Source of the DNA: Stomatobaculum longum
GTDB taxonomy: Bacteria > Bacillota > Clostridia > Lachnospirales > Lachnospiraceae
Length of the DNA stretch: 11,785 nt
Direction: 5' to 3'
Assembly (NCBI GenBank): GCA_905370385.1
Contig: CAJPKN010000041.1
Span: 1-11,785, forward strand
The notes under the pieces are model-generated. The model did not search any database and was not told the DNA's origin. It worked only from the letters and a program-made list of their open reading frames with translations. This document shows, one piece after another, positions 1 through 5,869 of this stretch. The translations under genes and the position numbers were made by a program. The first letter of the stretch is position 1. The number at the start of each line of letters is the position of its first letter.

Positions 1-7
1 TTATAAT

Positions 8-36
8 ATTGTAACGCCGTTTGCGTTACAATTCAA
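8..36 (-). promoter_or_regulatory. Palindromic promoter-like repeat, copy A
   Basis: On the minus strand this reads as a sigma-A-type promoter: -35 TTGAAT (31-36), 17-bp spacer, -10 TACAAT (8-13). It would fire leftward out of the window. A perfect inverted repeat, ATTGTAACGC-N5-GCGTTACAAT (8-17 and 23-32), covers the -10 box and most of the spacer, as a repressor operator would. The 16 bases at 6-21 recur exactly at 1087-1102 (copy B), in the same orientation, upstream of the methyltransferase gene. The controlled gene, if any, lies outside the window. Confidence 0.5.
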
Positions 37-281
37 CGCAGATTGCCCTCTTCATCACTTCTTTCTCATCTCATCCTCAATCATTCTCTGTTTTAAAACG
101 CTTTATTGAGACACTTGAAAGCCATGTGGCGCGAATTGAAAACATGTACTATATCGCAGATGCCGGCAAAAGTCGTTCTCCCAAACAGCATGAGGCGCTG
201 ATCTCCGCCCTGCAAAAACACGACCTTGCGGCTGCCTGTGCTGTCGTGCGTAAGAACTGGGTCAACACTCTGATCTGTTGA
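21..281 (+). pseudogene. 3' fragment of a GntR-family (FCD domain) transcriptional regulator
   Basis: This 86-codon frame reads like the last half of the FCD ligand-binding domain of FadR-type GntR repressors. Its second half has the terminal helices, with the pattern QHEALISALQKHDLAAA followed by an RKNW ending typical of the family. Full-length members are about 220-240 residues, so the N-terminal winged helix-turn-helix and the first part of the FCD domain are missing. An in-frame TAA at 12-14 inside repeat A closes the frame upstream, and the only starts are a TTG at 21 and an internal ATG at 144, neither with a clear ribosome binding site. The metal-site histidine usually found after a conserved Phe near the start of this segment appears to be Ile. 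I read it as a decayed remnant truncated at the repeat. It is the only plus-strand gene and ends just before a terminator. A short standalone protein is possible but less likely. Confidence 0.55.
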
Positions 282-285
282 CCGT

Positions 286-333
286 AAAAAAGAGCGGAAT
301 GCCTTAAGAAAACAAGGCGCTCCGCTCTTTTTT
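286..333. terminator. Bidirectional intrinsic terminator
   Basis: The arms AAAAAAGAGCGGA (286-298) and TCCGCTCTTTTTT (321-333) are perfectly complementary. A nested stem, GCCTT/AAGGC (301-305 and 314-318), extends the hairpin. T-tracts follow the stem on both strands, so it can end transcription of the regulator fragment (+) and of the methyltransferase gene (-). Confidence 0.9.
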
Positions 334-335
334 CT

Positions 336-974
336 TTATTCTCTTGTGCGCAACGCCTCACAGTCAAGCTCCAGCACACCTGCACAAAACGAAATTTTCT
401 CAAACCTAAACTCCGGAAACATCTGCTTCAGTTCGTCCACAACAAAGTAGATCTCTTCTTCATCCCAGGCATCGCCCACCTCCCTTCGACACTGCTCCAG
501 CTTCTCCCGGTCCTCAAACATCACATCGCCGATTAAAAGCTGCCCGCCCGGGTTCAGCAGCTTGCGGAGGGCTTGCAAAAGCAGAAGCTTCTGCTCATCA
601 CCTAGATGATGTAGCGAGTAGGTCGCTATGATAAAGTCATATCGTTCTCTGAGGAGCGGTTCTGCCAGCCCCTCTGCAATATCCCCCTGATAGAGCCTCG
701 CCTCCGGCATCTTTTGCGCGGCAAGTTCGATCATACGCTCCGAAAAGTCCTGCCCATAAACGGTACAGCCCTTTTCATACAGCCTGGCCGTCAACCTTCC
801 GCTTCCAAAGCCAAGGTCCAGAACAACAGCTTTCGGCTTTCGCATAATACTTTGATAGATGTTTCCGAGCACTGCTCTGTATCCGGCAAAGGGATAGGTG
901 TTTTTTTCCTCGGAAATCCCCACAAACTTATCATAGTCCTCTGCCCAGAGATCAAAGCCCTTTTGATCCAACAT
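336..974 (-). CDS. Class I SAM-dependent methyltransferase, YrrT-like
   Basis: A 212-residue cytoplasmic methyltransferase of the usual size for single-domain class I enzymes. The SAM-binding motif I VLDLGFGSGRLT is at about residues 51-62. An acidic strand-2 position follows in TVYGQDFSERM, then a YQGDIAE segment (motif II region), ATYSLHHLGDEQK after strand 4, and the LNPGGQLLIGD post-motif. The N-terminal FDLWAEDYD and the SLHHL signature resemble the YrrT group of Bacillota, which is linked to methionine-to-cysteine recycling in Bacillus. The substrate cannot be read from the sequence, and no sulfur genes flank it here. The ATG at 974 has a GAGGGG ribosome binding site 5 bases upstream. 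It is transcribed alone, from the copy-B promoter through a leader of about 105 nt to the terminator at 286-333. Family assignment is firm; YrrT kinship is moderate. Confidence 0.85.
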   Translation of the reverse strand: MLDQKGFDLWAEDYDKFVGISEEKNTYPFAGYRAVLGNIYQSIMRKPKAVVLDLGFGSGRLTARLYEKGCTVYGQDFSERMIELAAQKMPEARLYQGDIAEGLAEPLLRERYDFIIATYSLHHLGDEQKLLLLQALRKLLNPGGQLLIGDVMFEDREKLEQCRREVGDAWDEEEIYFVVDELKQMFPEFRFEKISFCAGVLELDCEALRTRE

Positions 975-1015
975 AATTGCCCCTCACTTCGCATACCTTC
1001 TACAGACAAATTTCT

Positions 1016-1065
1016 CGATATTCGATCTGAATATCGGCCTGACGCTTACATTCAATCGGGCCGAT
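1016..1065 (-). promoter_or_regulatory. Two overlapping, mutually exclusive hairpins in the methyltransferase leader
   Basis: The inverted repeat CGATATTC-N5-GAATATCG (1016-1023 and 1029-1036) is perfect. A second, ATCGGCC/GGCCGAT (1033-1039 and 1059-1065), shares bases 1033-1036 with it, so a transcript cannot form both stems fully. Both lie between the predicted transcription start near 1082 and the ribosome binding site of the methyltransferase gene. In the plus direction the second stem is followed by a T5 run, like a weak terminator. They may be an RNA control leader, an operator, or a decayed repeat; the sequence alone does not decide. Confidence 0.4.
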
Positions 1066-1088
1066 TTTTCCATGTCATCTCTAGGTAT

Positions 1089-1117
1089 ATTGTAACGCCG
1101 TTCGCGCTGCCAATCAA
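1089..1117 (-). promoter_or_regulatory. Predicted promoter of the methyltransferase gene, repeat copy B
   Basis: The minus strand has -35 TTGATT (1112-1117), a 17-bp spacer and -10 TACAAT (1089-1094), with a predicted start near 1081-1083. Sixteen bases (1087-1102) are identical to copy A at 6-21, and the flanking sequence is similar, including a shared TCAACG. Here only the -10-proximal half of the palindrome is kept; the distal half is changed to GCGCTGCCAAT. Confidence 0.55.
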
Positions 1118-1123
1118 CGAACA

Positions 1124-1162
1124 AGAGCCCCGTTCGGAATCATTTTCCGAAACGGGTCCTCT
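1124..1162 (-). terminator. Hairpin terminator after the PepSY gene
   Basis: The stem pairs CCCGTTCGGAA with TTCCGAAACGGG around a short loop, with one bulged base, and outer AGAG/CTCT pairs extend it (1124-1162). It begins 8 bp past the PepSY stop codon. The following minus-strand tract is only moderately T-rich, so termination may be partial, leading into the copy-B promoter. Confidence 0.6.
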
Positions 1163-1169
1163 GTAAGGA

Positions 1170-2333
1170 TCAATCGCGGTCTATATCATATACGATGATG
1201 CCTCCGGAGTAGGCATCGATCTTATAATCATACTCTGTGTTGCCCACATAGAACTCGATCTCGTACACACCTCTGCCGTCATCGTCGTCGAGCTTCGCCT
1301 TGGAGAAGGATACAGAGGATGCCGAGACACCCGCATGTCCCAGCGCAATCGACTTTGCACGGTCCACGCCGATGAAGCTCCGAGCTGCCTCGGTTGCCGC
1401 TGCCGTCGGCGCCGCGGTCGGCGCTGCGGTCGCTGCGGGCTTGGTCTCCCGCACTGCGTGCTCGTTCACTTCCACGCTCTTGTCCATGATGGCACCCGTT
1501 TGCGCATTGATCTCGTAGTCATATTCGTGGGTTGCGGTGTAGAAATCCAGGTCGTAGTTCGGCACGCTGTCATCGAAATCCGGCTTTGCCTCCGTGAAGG
1601 TGACCGAAGCTGCGGAGAGTCCCGCATCGCTCAGCGCAATTGCCTTTGCTCTTTCCAAGCCGATATAGTTATTGTTGCTGCGGTTCTCTGCCGTCGGCGC
1701 GACGGTCGCGTTTGCTGCCGCGGTCTCGGCCTCGCTCGGCTGTGCCGCTGCCTCGGTCGTGGGAACCGCAGTGCTCTCCGAGCTCTTACTGTAGACTGCA
1801 CCGGTTGTCGCATTGATATCATACTCGTACTTCACATTGTCCTTCACGAAATCGACTTCATAGACGGCAACGCCGTTCTCCGTATCCAGCTTCTCGGCGC
1901 TGATGGTAACTTCCGCCTCCGTAAGCCCCGCGTCCTCCAGGGCAATCTTTCTCGCATCCTTCTGCGTGATTGCTGCGGTGATGCCGGTCTTGCTTCCGCC
2001 TGCGCCAATCAACTCAATCTTCTTCTTGACCACACTTCCGTCCGAAGCCTGAATCCAATAGCCGTACTCCGTTCCGTTCGCGGTGAATTCCACATCGTAG
2101 ATGAAGTGACCCTGCTCAAAATCAAACTCGGTGCGCACATTTTCTGCCGCAACCGGATCGACGCCTGCATCCGCAAAGGCAAACATCTTTGCCTTATCCG
2201 CGCCGATTGAGGTGCTTTCTGCAACCGCGCTGACCGCAAAGGCCGTTCCGGTACCGACCGCAGTCAGAATGGCAAGTGCACAGAGCACGGTAACAGCTGT
2301 CTTCTTGGGGGTCGAAAATAAGTTCTTAATCAT
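1170..2333 (-). CDS. Exported or membrane-anchored protein with four PepSY domains
   Basis: A 387-residue protein. Residues 1-10 are basic and 12-38 are a hydrophobic export segment with an alanine-rich end (TAFAVSAVAES), so it is either a cleaved signal peptide or an N-terminal anchor; no LPxTG motif is seen. Four PepSY units follow at about 42-105, 119-184, 222-286 and 319-383. Each has the pattern IGxxRAKxxALxxAG, an acidic turn, then YEVxFxxxxxEYDYxIxAxTG. Linkers at 187-218 and 292-318 are rich in Ala, Thr and Pro and suit an extended envelope protein. PepSY domains are known as inhibitory or binding modules in peptidase propeptides and in envelope proteins; no peptidase is fused here. 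The gene follows the kinase gene after 84 bp and has its own promoter with the same boxes as the regulator operon. An AAAGGAG site lies 8 bases before the ATG. It may be the output or a modulator of the two-component system. Confidence 0.85.
   Translation of the reverse strand: MIKNLFSTPKKTAVTVLCALAILTAVGTGTAFAVSAVAESTSIGADKAKMFAFADAGVDPVAAENVRTEFDFEQGHFIYDVEFTANGTEYGYWIQASDGSVVKKKIELIGAGGSKTGITAAITQKDARKIALEDAGLTEAEVTISAEKLDTENGVAVYEVDFVKDNVKYEYDINATTGAVYSKSSESTAVPTTEAAAQPSEAETAAANATVAPTAENRSNNNYIGLERAKAIALSDAGLSAASVTFTEAKPDFDDSVPNYDLDFYTATHEYDYEINAQTGAIMDKSVEVNEHAVRETKPAATAAPTAAPTAAATEAARSFIGVDRAKSIALGHAGVSASSVSFSKAKLDDDDGRGVYEIEFYVGNTEYDYKIDAYSGGIIVYDIDRD
1402..1437. repeat. Short imperfect 12-bp tandem repeats inside the PepSY gene
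   Basis: Three 12-bp units of the type GCGGTCGGCGCT encode the Ala-Pro-Thr-Ala run in the linker before the fourth PepSY domain. The reading frame is kept because the unit is a multiple of three. Copy-number change would lengthen or shorten the linker without breaking the protein. Confidence 0.6.
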
Positions 2334-2381
2334 GGTTTCCGCTCCTTTCGTTTCGCTGCTTTCTTTTGCTTTTGTGTCTTC

Positions 2382-2413
2382 ATTCTATCCGCGGAAGATT
2401 AAGCCTTGATTAG
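2382..2413 (-). promoter_or_regulatory. PepSY gene promoter with tandem response-regulator-type boxes
   Basis: On the minus strand CTAATC (2408-2413) and TTAATC (2397-2402) lie in direct repeat with an 11-bp period. Exactly 9 bp downstream is a -10-like TAGAAT (2382-2387). There is no good -35 hexamer; the boxes occupy that region, as in activator-dependent OmpR/PhoB-class promoters. The layout matches the response regulator promoter at 4533-4564. Confidence 0.55.
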
Positions 2414-2417
2414 TGTT

Positions 2418-3824
2418 TTAAATTTTTAAAAAAACAAGTGAAAAGGTGCTTCCCTCCCCCAAACGACTCTCGACCGAGATGCTGCCCTTATGAAACTCCG
2501 CAATTTCTTTTGTGAGAGAAAGCCCGAGGCCGGTTCCGTTTTTCGTTCTGGAGCGCTCTGCGCGGTAAAAGCGGTCAAACACCTTGTCGATATCTTCCGC
2601 CGCAATGCCGATGCCGTCATCTTTCACCTCTAACACAATCTTCTCCCCCGTTTCGTAGAGGGAAACCCAAATCCGACCGTTTTCGTTTCCGTAGCGGTAG
2701 GCGTTTAAAATCAGATTGGAAACGGCCCGTTCCAAGAGATTTCGGTTGGCGCGCATGCGAACGCCGTCCGCAATTTCACTCGAAAGGACTATGCCTTTCT
2801 CGTGAATCAGCGCCAGGTCCTCACAAATCGAGCGGAGCAGCGCCGACAGGTCCAAATTCTCCTTCGGGTAGTTTTCCGGTCGCATTTCGAGGCGCGCCAA
2901 ATCCAGCATCTGATTGATCAGCGAGGTCATTTTTTTGCCCTGGGCGTGAATGTTCCGAATGCTGCCCGCATACTCTCCCGCATCGACATCGTTCTCCAAA
3001 GAGTACTCGCACTGCGCCATGATGACCGCCATCGGCGTTCTGAGCTCGTGGGAGACATCCGAGGTGAAGCGTTTTTCTTTTTCAAAGGAATCCTCAAGTC
3101 TCGCAAACATCAGGTTAAAGCTATCCGCCAGTTGATGCAGCTCGTCTTTCCCCGGTTTCAGCTCGATTCGTTTTTTCAGATCGTTTCCTTGGGTAATGGC
3201 CGAGACCGTGTCCGATATCTTTTGAATCGGACTGAGCGCCCGCTTTGCAATCACGCTTCCCCCGAGTATGGCCAGAAGGCCGATGAGCGGCAGCACGGTG
3301 AGGGAAAGCCGCGTGATATTCGTGAGCTCTTCCTTGCCCTGGGTCTCCGCAACCACGCCCCGCAGCCAGAGCCCTTGAAGCCCCGCAGCGCTGAGCTCCC
3401 GGTCATAGATGTAATAACGGATTCCCTTCACCTTCACGGTGTGTAAGGTCATATTTTTTAACGCGACTTCGGAACTCTGTTTTGCGACCGGATTCTCCCC
3501 GTAGAGCATAAAGAGCTTGCTATCGTAGAGCGCGGTGTAGACCTCATTCACGGATTCCAAGAAGTCATCGTCCACCTCCAGGAAGCCTTCCCCGTACCGA
3601 ATGAAGTGGTCCACATCATTCGTCGCCGCAATTTCATCCATGCTGTTGTAGTACTCAATCTCATCGACATTGTTTTCAACGGTCTCAATCAGATTGTCTT
3701 TGATGGTCTTCTGAAGCACCTGATTACTCACGGTGAGGATGCAGACATAGGTCAGTGAAACCACGGCGATCAGTGCCGCCGCAAACCAGAGGGTAATGCG
3801 CGCCCGGATGGACAGGCGGTTCAT
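2418..3824 (-). CDS. Membrane sensor histidine kinase (HAMP, HisKA, HATPase_c)
   Basis: A 468-residue classical sensor kinase. A first transmembrane segment at about 11-32, an extracytoplasmic region of about 140 residues and a second transmembrane segment at about 172-193 form the sensor part. A HAMP linker (about 194-247) leads to the HisKA helix with the H-box FTSDVSHELRTPMAVI, where His259 is the predicted phosphorylation site. The ATPase domain has the N-box NLILNAYRYG (Asn374), the G1 box DDGIGIA (402-408), an F-box DRFYRAERS and the G2 box GTGLGLSL (430-437). All catalytic motifs look intact. Its ATG overlaps the regulator stop codon (ATGA), and a GGAGG lies 10 bases upstream inside the regulator gene, so translation is probably coupled. 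The extracytoplasmic domain matches no ligand-binding family I recognise. The PepSY protein next door could act on it, by inference. Confidence 0.95.
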   Translation of the reverse strand: MNRLSIRARITLWFAAALIAVVSLTYVCILTVSNQVLQKTIKDNLIETVENNVDEIEYYNSMDEIAATNDVDHFIRYGEGFLEVDDDFLESVNEVYTALYDSKLFMLYGENPVAKQSSEVALKNMTLHTVKVKGIRYYIYDRELSAAGLQGLWLRGVVAETQGKEELTNITRLSLTVLPLIGLLAILGGSVIAKRALSPIQKISDTVSAITQGNDLKKRIELKPGKDELHQLADSFNLMFARLEDSFEKEKRFTSDVSHELRTPMAVIMAQCEYSLENDVDAGEYAGSIRNIHAQGKKMTSLINQMLDLARLEMRPENYPKENLDLSALLRSICEDLALIHEKGIVLSSEIADGVRMRANRNLLERAVSNLILNAYRYGNENGRIWVSLYETGEKIVLEVKDDGIGIAAEDIDKVFDRFYRAERSRTKNGTGLGLSLTKEIAEFHKGSISVESRLGEGSTFSLVFLKI

Positions 3825-4501
3825 ACGGGTCTGTCCTCCGCGAGTACATAGCCCCTGCCCCGCACCGTATGAATCAGTTTTTTATCGAAGCCGTCATCAA
3901 CCTTGCGACGCAAATAGCTGATGTACACATCGACCACGTTCGTGCCGCCCTCGTAGTCAAAGTTCCAGATGTGGTTTTCGATTTTCTCACGGCTTAACAC
4001 CAGCCCGCTGTTTCGCATAAGGTACTCGAGCAGGGCGTATTCCTTTCCGGAGAGGCTGATGTCCTTGCTCCCACGCTTAACCGTCTGCCTGCTGCAATCC
4101 AGCGTGAGATCCGAAACCGCAATCACATTCTCCGCCATACCGAAGGGCACGCGCGTGATGGCGCGAAGCCTGGCGCTCAGTTCCTCAAAGGCAAAGGGTT
4201 TTACCAGATAATCGTTTGCACCGCTATCGAGGCCCTTTACCCGGTCGGACACGGCATCCTTCGCGGTGAGGAAGAGAACCGGCGTCGTCTTTCCCGCCTC
4301 CCGAAGCGAACGGAGCACCGCATAGCCGTCCGCCTTCGGCATCATAATATCCAGAATAACCGCATCGTAGTCCGTATAGGAAAGAACGGAAATCGCTTCC
4401 TCGCCGTCGAAGCAAGCGTCCACACTGTACCCGTCCGATGTGAGCTTTTTCGCAATAATCTCATTTAGGCTGCGTTCATCTTCCGCAATCAGGATTCTCA
4501 A
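3821..4501 (-). CDS. OmpR-family response regulator
   Basis: A 226-residue regulator with a receiver domain (1-117) and a winged-helix DNA-binding domain (about 128-222). The acidic pocket E7-D8, the phosphoacceptor Asp51 in VILDIMMP, Thr79 and Lys101 (LVKPF) are all present. The C-terminal half has the OmpR-type core with KEYALLEYLMRN, the recognition-helix region NVVDVYISYLRRK, and the closing hairpin IHTVRGRGYVL. The start is a TTG at 4501, supported by a full AGGAGG site 8 bases upstream; no better start is in frame. It is first in the operon and is followed by the kinase with a 4-bp overlap. Its promoter carries the direct repeats that such regulators bind, so autoregulation is likely. 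Confidence 0.95.
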   Translation of the reverse strand: MRILIAEDERSLNEIIAKKLTSDGYSVDACFDGEEAISVLSYTDYDAVILDIMMPKADGYAVLRSLREAGKTTPVLFLTAKDAVSDRVKGLDSGANDYLVKPFAFEELSARLRAITRVPFGMAENVIAVSDLTLDCSRQTVKRGSKDISLSGKEYALLEYLMRNSGLVLSREKIENHIWNFDYEGGTNVVDVYISYLRRKVDDGFDKKLIHTVRGRGYVLAEDRPV

Positions 4502-4532
4502 AGCTTTTGCCTCCTTTGTCTTAATCTTATCG

Positions 4533-4564
4533 ATTATACTTGGGAAACATTAGTATCTCATTAA
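4533..4564 (-). promoter_or_regulatory. Response regulator promoter with tandem TTAATG/CTAATG boxes
   Basis: The minus strand carries TTAATG (4559-4564) and CTAATG (4548-4553), direct repeats with an 11-bp period, then 9 bp and a consensus -10 TATAAT (4533-4538). The -35 position overlaps the boxes and has no consensus hexamer. The arrangement is typical of class II activation by OmpR/PhoB-type regulators and matches the PepSY promoter base for base in spacing. Confidence 0.6.
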
Positions 4565-4601
4565 CGCAGACAAATGAGAAGGTGCATTCGTTTGCACAGC
4601 A

Positions 4602-4633
4602 AAAAAGCAAGCCCCGGAACAGGCTTGCTTTTT
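4602..4633. terminator. Bidirectional intrinsic terminator after the SseB operon
   Basis: AAAAAGCAAGCC (4602-4613) pairs perfectly with GGCTTGCTTTTT (4622-4633) around an 8-base loop. It ends the three-gene operon and insulates it from the two-component promoter. A small stem GAAGCG/CGCTTC (4651-4656 and 4672-4677) lies between it and the SseB stop codon. The rest of 4502-4690 holds the regulator promoter and no gene. Confidence 0.9.
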
Positions 4634-4690
4634 ATGTCTCTTTCGATTACGAAGCGACCGGCGGTTTGTAACGCTTCTTGACTCCGTATC

Positions 4691-5869
4691 TCAGCTCTCT
4701 TTCTCCGCGACATAGAGCGGCGGCTCTGTCCGCACACCGTCCGCAAATCCCGCACGCCGAAGCGTCACAAAATCCATGTAGCAGACACGATGCAAAAGAT
4801 GGCGGCAGGCATTGTAAATCTCCTGAAAATACGCGCGGCAGTTTTCCTCCGGCACGTCCAGAATGATGAGATAGGACTGGGTTCCGTCCTCGTCGCTCTT
4901 TAGGAGCAGGTCCAGCATGGCAATTTCCCGCCGCGATTTTGCATAGGCAAGCAGCGCGCTCTTTAAAGCCGTCACCTCTTCGTTTTCCGCGGGGTAGCCG
5001 AGCATCATCTTGCTATCCCGCTCGACGGTTTTGCTCTGCATCTTGGCCTCCCCGAACTCACTCTGATAACCGGGGGAATTTTTGATGCTGCGGATGATGT
5101 CGGGCGAGACGTAGAATAATTGCGGCCCGTAGGGATTGATCACAAAGCCCTCGTTTTCCCGGAGCATCCCGATGATTTGCGGAAAATGAAGCACCATGGT
5201 CTCCCGCTTCCAGCCGTTTGCCCCCTGCGCTTCCATCTGTCGTATGGCGTCCCAATCCGTATAGACCGGCAGTGCTTTCTCACCCTCATCCAGAGTGACG
5301 CGGGCGATTCCGAACTGCATGCCCTTTTTCAATGTCACTGTGCCGCTCCCCTCGGGCAGGCTGCCGTCCGTTCGCACCGCGAGCAGATAGTGGCTTCGCA
5401 CCAGCTCACGGAAAAAGAGGTTCAGAAAATCCCCTTCCTGTTGAAAGCGAAATACGACCCGCGTGAGCCCAAGGAGATAGGGATTTTCAATCGGCCGGTT
5501 CACATCGACCTCAATCTGATAGGGAATATTCGTAATCAGAGCGTAGGTCCAATCAAGGGATAAGCCCTCTTTTCCCGAAAAGAAGAGCTTCGTGTTTGCA
5601 CCGCCTCCCTGCATCTCCTCTAAGACAGGGTGGGAGATGTTGCCGTCGCGGTGTAAAACCGTGACCCGCTCACCGACCGCAGCCTCGCCGAAGAGCTCTC
5701 CCTCGGCATAAAACCGCTCCCCGGCGTCCGGCACAACTCGCTCCGCCATCAGCGTGAACCGCAAAGGCGCTTTTTTCAGTGCATTTTCCGGCTGCGATTC
5801 CGGCTGCTGCGCTTCCGATCCGTCCGGCTGCTTTTTGCCGCCGAAGAAATTCTTCAGTGAATCAAACAT
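4691..5869 (-). CDS. SseB-family protein with an EF-Tu-domain-2-like N-terminus
   Basis: A 392-residue soluble protein, third in a three-gene operon. After a short Lys/Gln/Glu/Pro-rich segment (1-34), residues about 36-130 resemble the beta-barrel domain 2 of translation GTPases: FTLMAERVVPDAGERFYAEG, then a VGERVTVLHRDG turn. Residues about 160-270 fit the SseB N-terminal domain, with LPVYTDWDAIRQME and GFVINPYGPQLFYVSPDII as its signature segments. Residues about 300-370 fit the SseB C-terminal domain. SseB proteins are named for enhanced serine sensitivity in E. coli, but their biochemical role is unclear. The ATG at 5869 has a GGGGAGGA site and lies 8 bp inside the upstream gene, so the two are probably co-translated. 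No GTP-binding domain is present. The barrel call is weaker than the SseB call. Confidence 0.8.
   Translation of the reverse strand: MFDSLKNFFGGKKQPDGSEAQQPESQPENALKKAPLRFTLMAERVVPDAGERFYAEGELFGEAAVGERVTVLHRDGNISHPVLEEMQGGGANTKLFFSGKEGLSLDWTYALITNIPYQIEVDVNRPIENPYLLGLTRVVFRFQQEGDFLNLFFRELVRSHYLLAVRTDGSLPEGSGTVTLKKGMQFGIARVTLDEGEKALPVYTDWDAIRQMEAQGANGWKRETMVLHFPQIIGMLRENEGFVINPYGPQLFYVSPDIIRSIKNSPGYQSEFGEAKMQSKTVERDSKMMLGYPAENEEVTALKSALLAYAKSRREIAMLDLLLKSDEDGTQSYLIILDVPEENCRAYFQEIYNACRHLLHRVCYMDFVTLRRAGFADGVRTEPPLYVAEKES

Noticed and set aside
6..1120. Repeats A and B as the ends of an insertion sequence
   Set aside because: They are in direct, not inverted, orientation, there is no transposase or target-site duplication between them, and each fits a promoter better.
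1335..2210. A 291-codon plus-strand open frame opposite the PepSY gene
   Set aside because: It is rich in Cys and Arg, has no ribosome binding site and no recognisable domain. It mirrors the GC-rich third positions of the PepSY gene, whose domain pattern and signal segment are clear.
2802..3446. A 214-codon plus-strand open frame opposite the histidine kinase
   Set aside because: Its composition (Arg, His, Gln-rich) is that of an antisense shadow, and the minus-strand kinase motifs are complete across this range.
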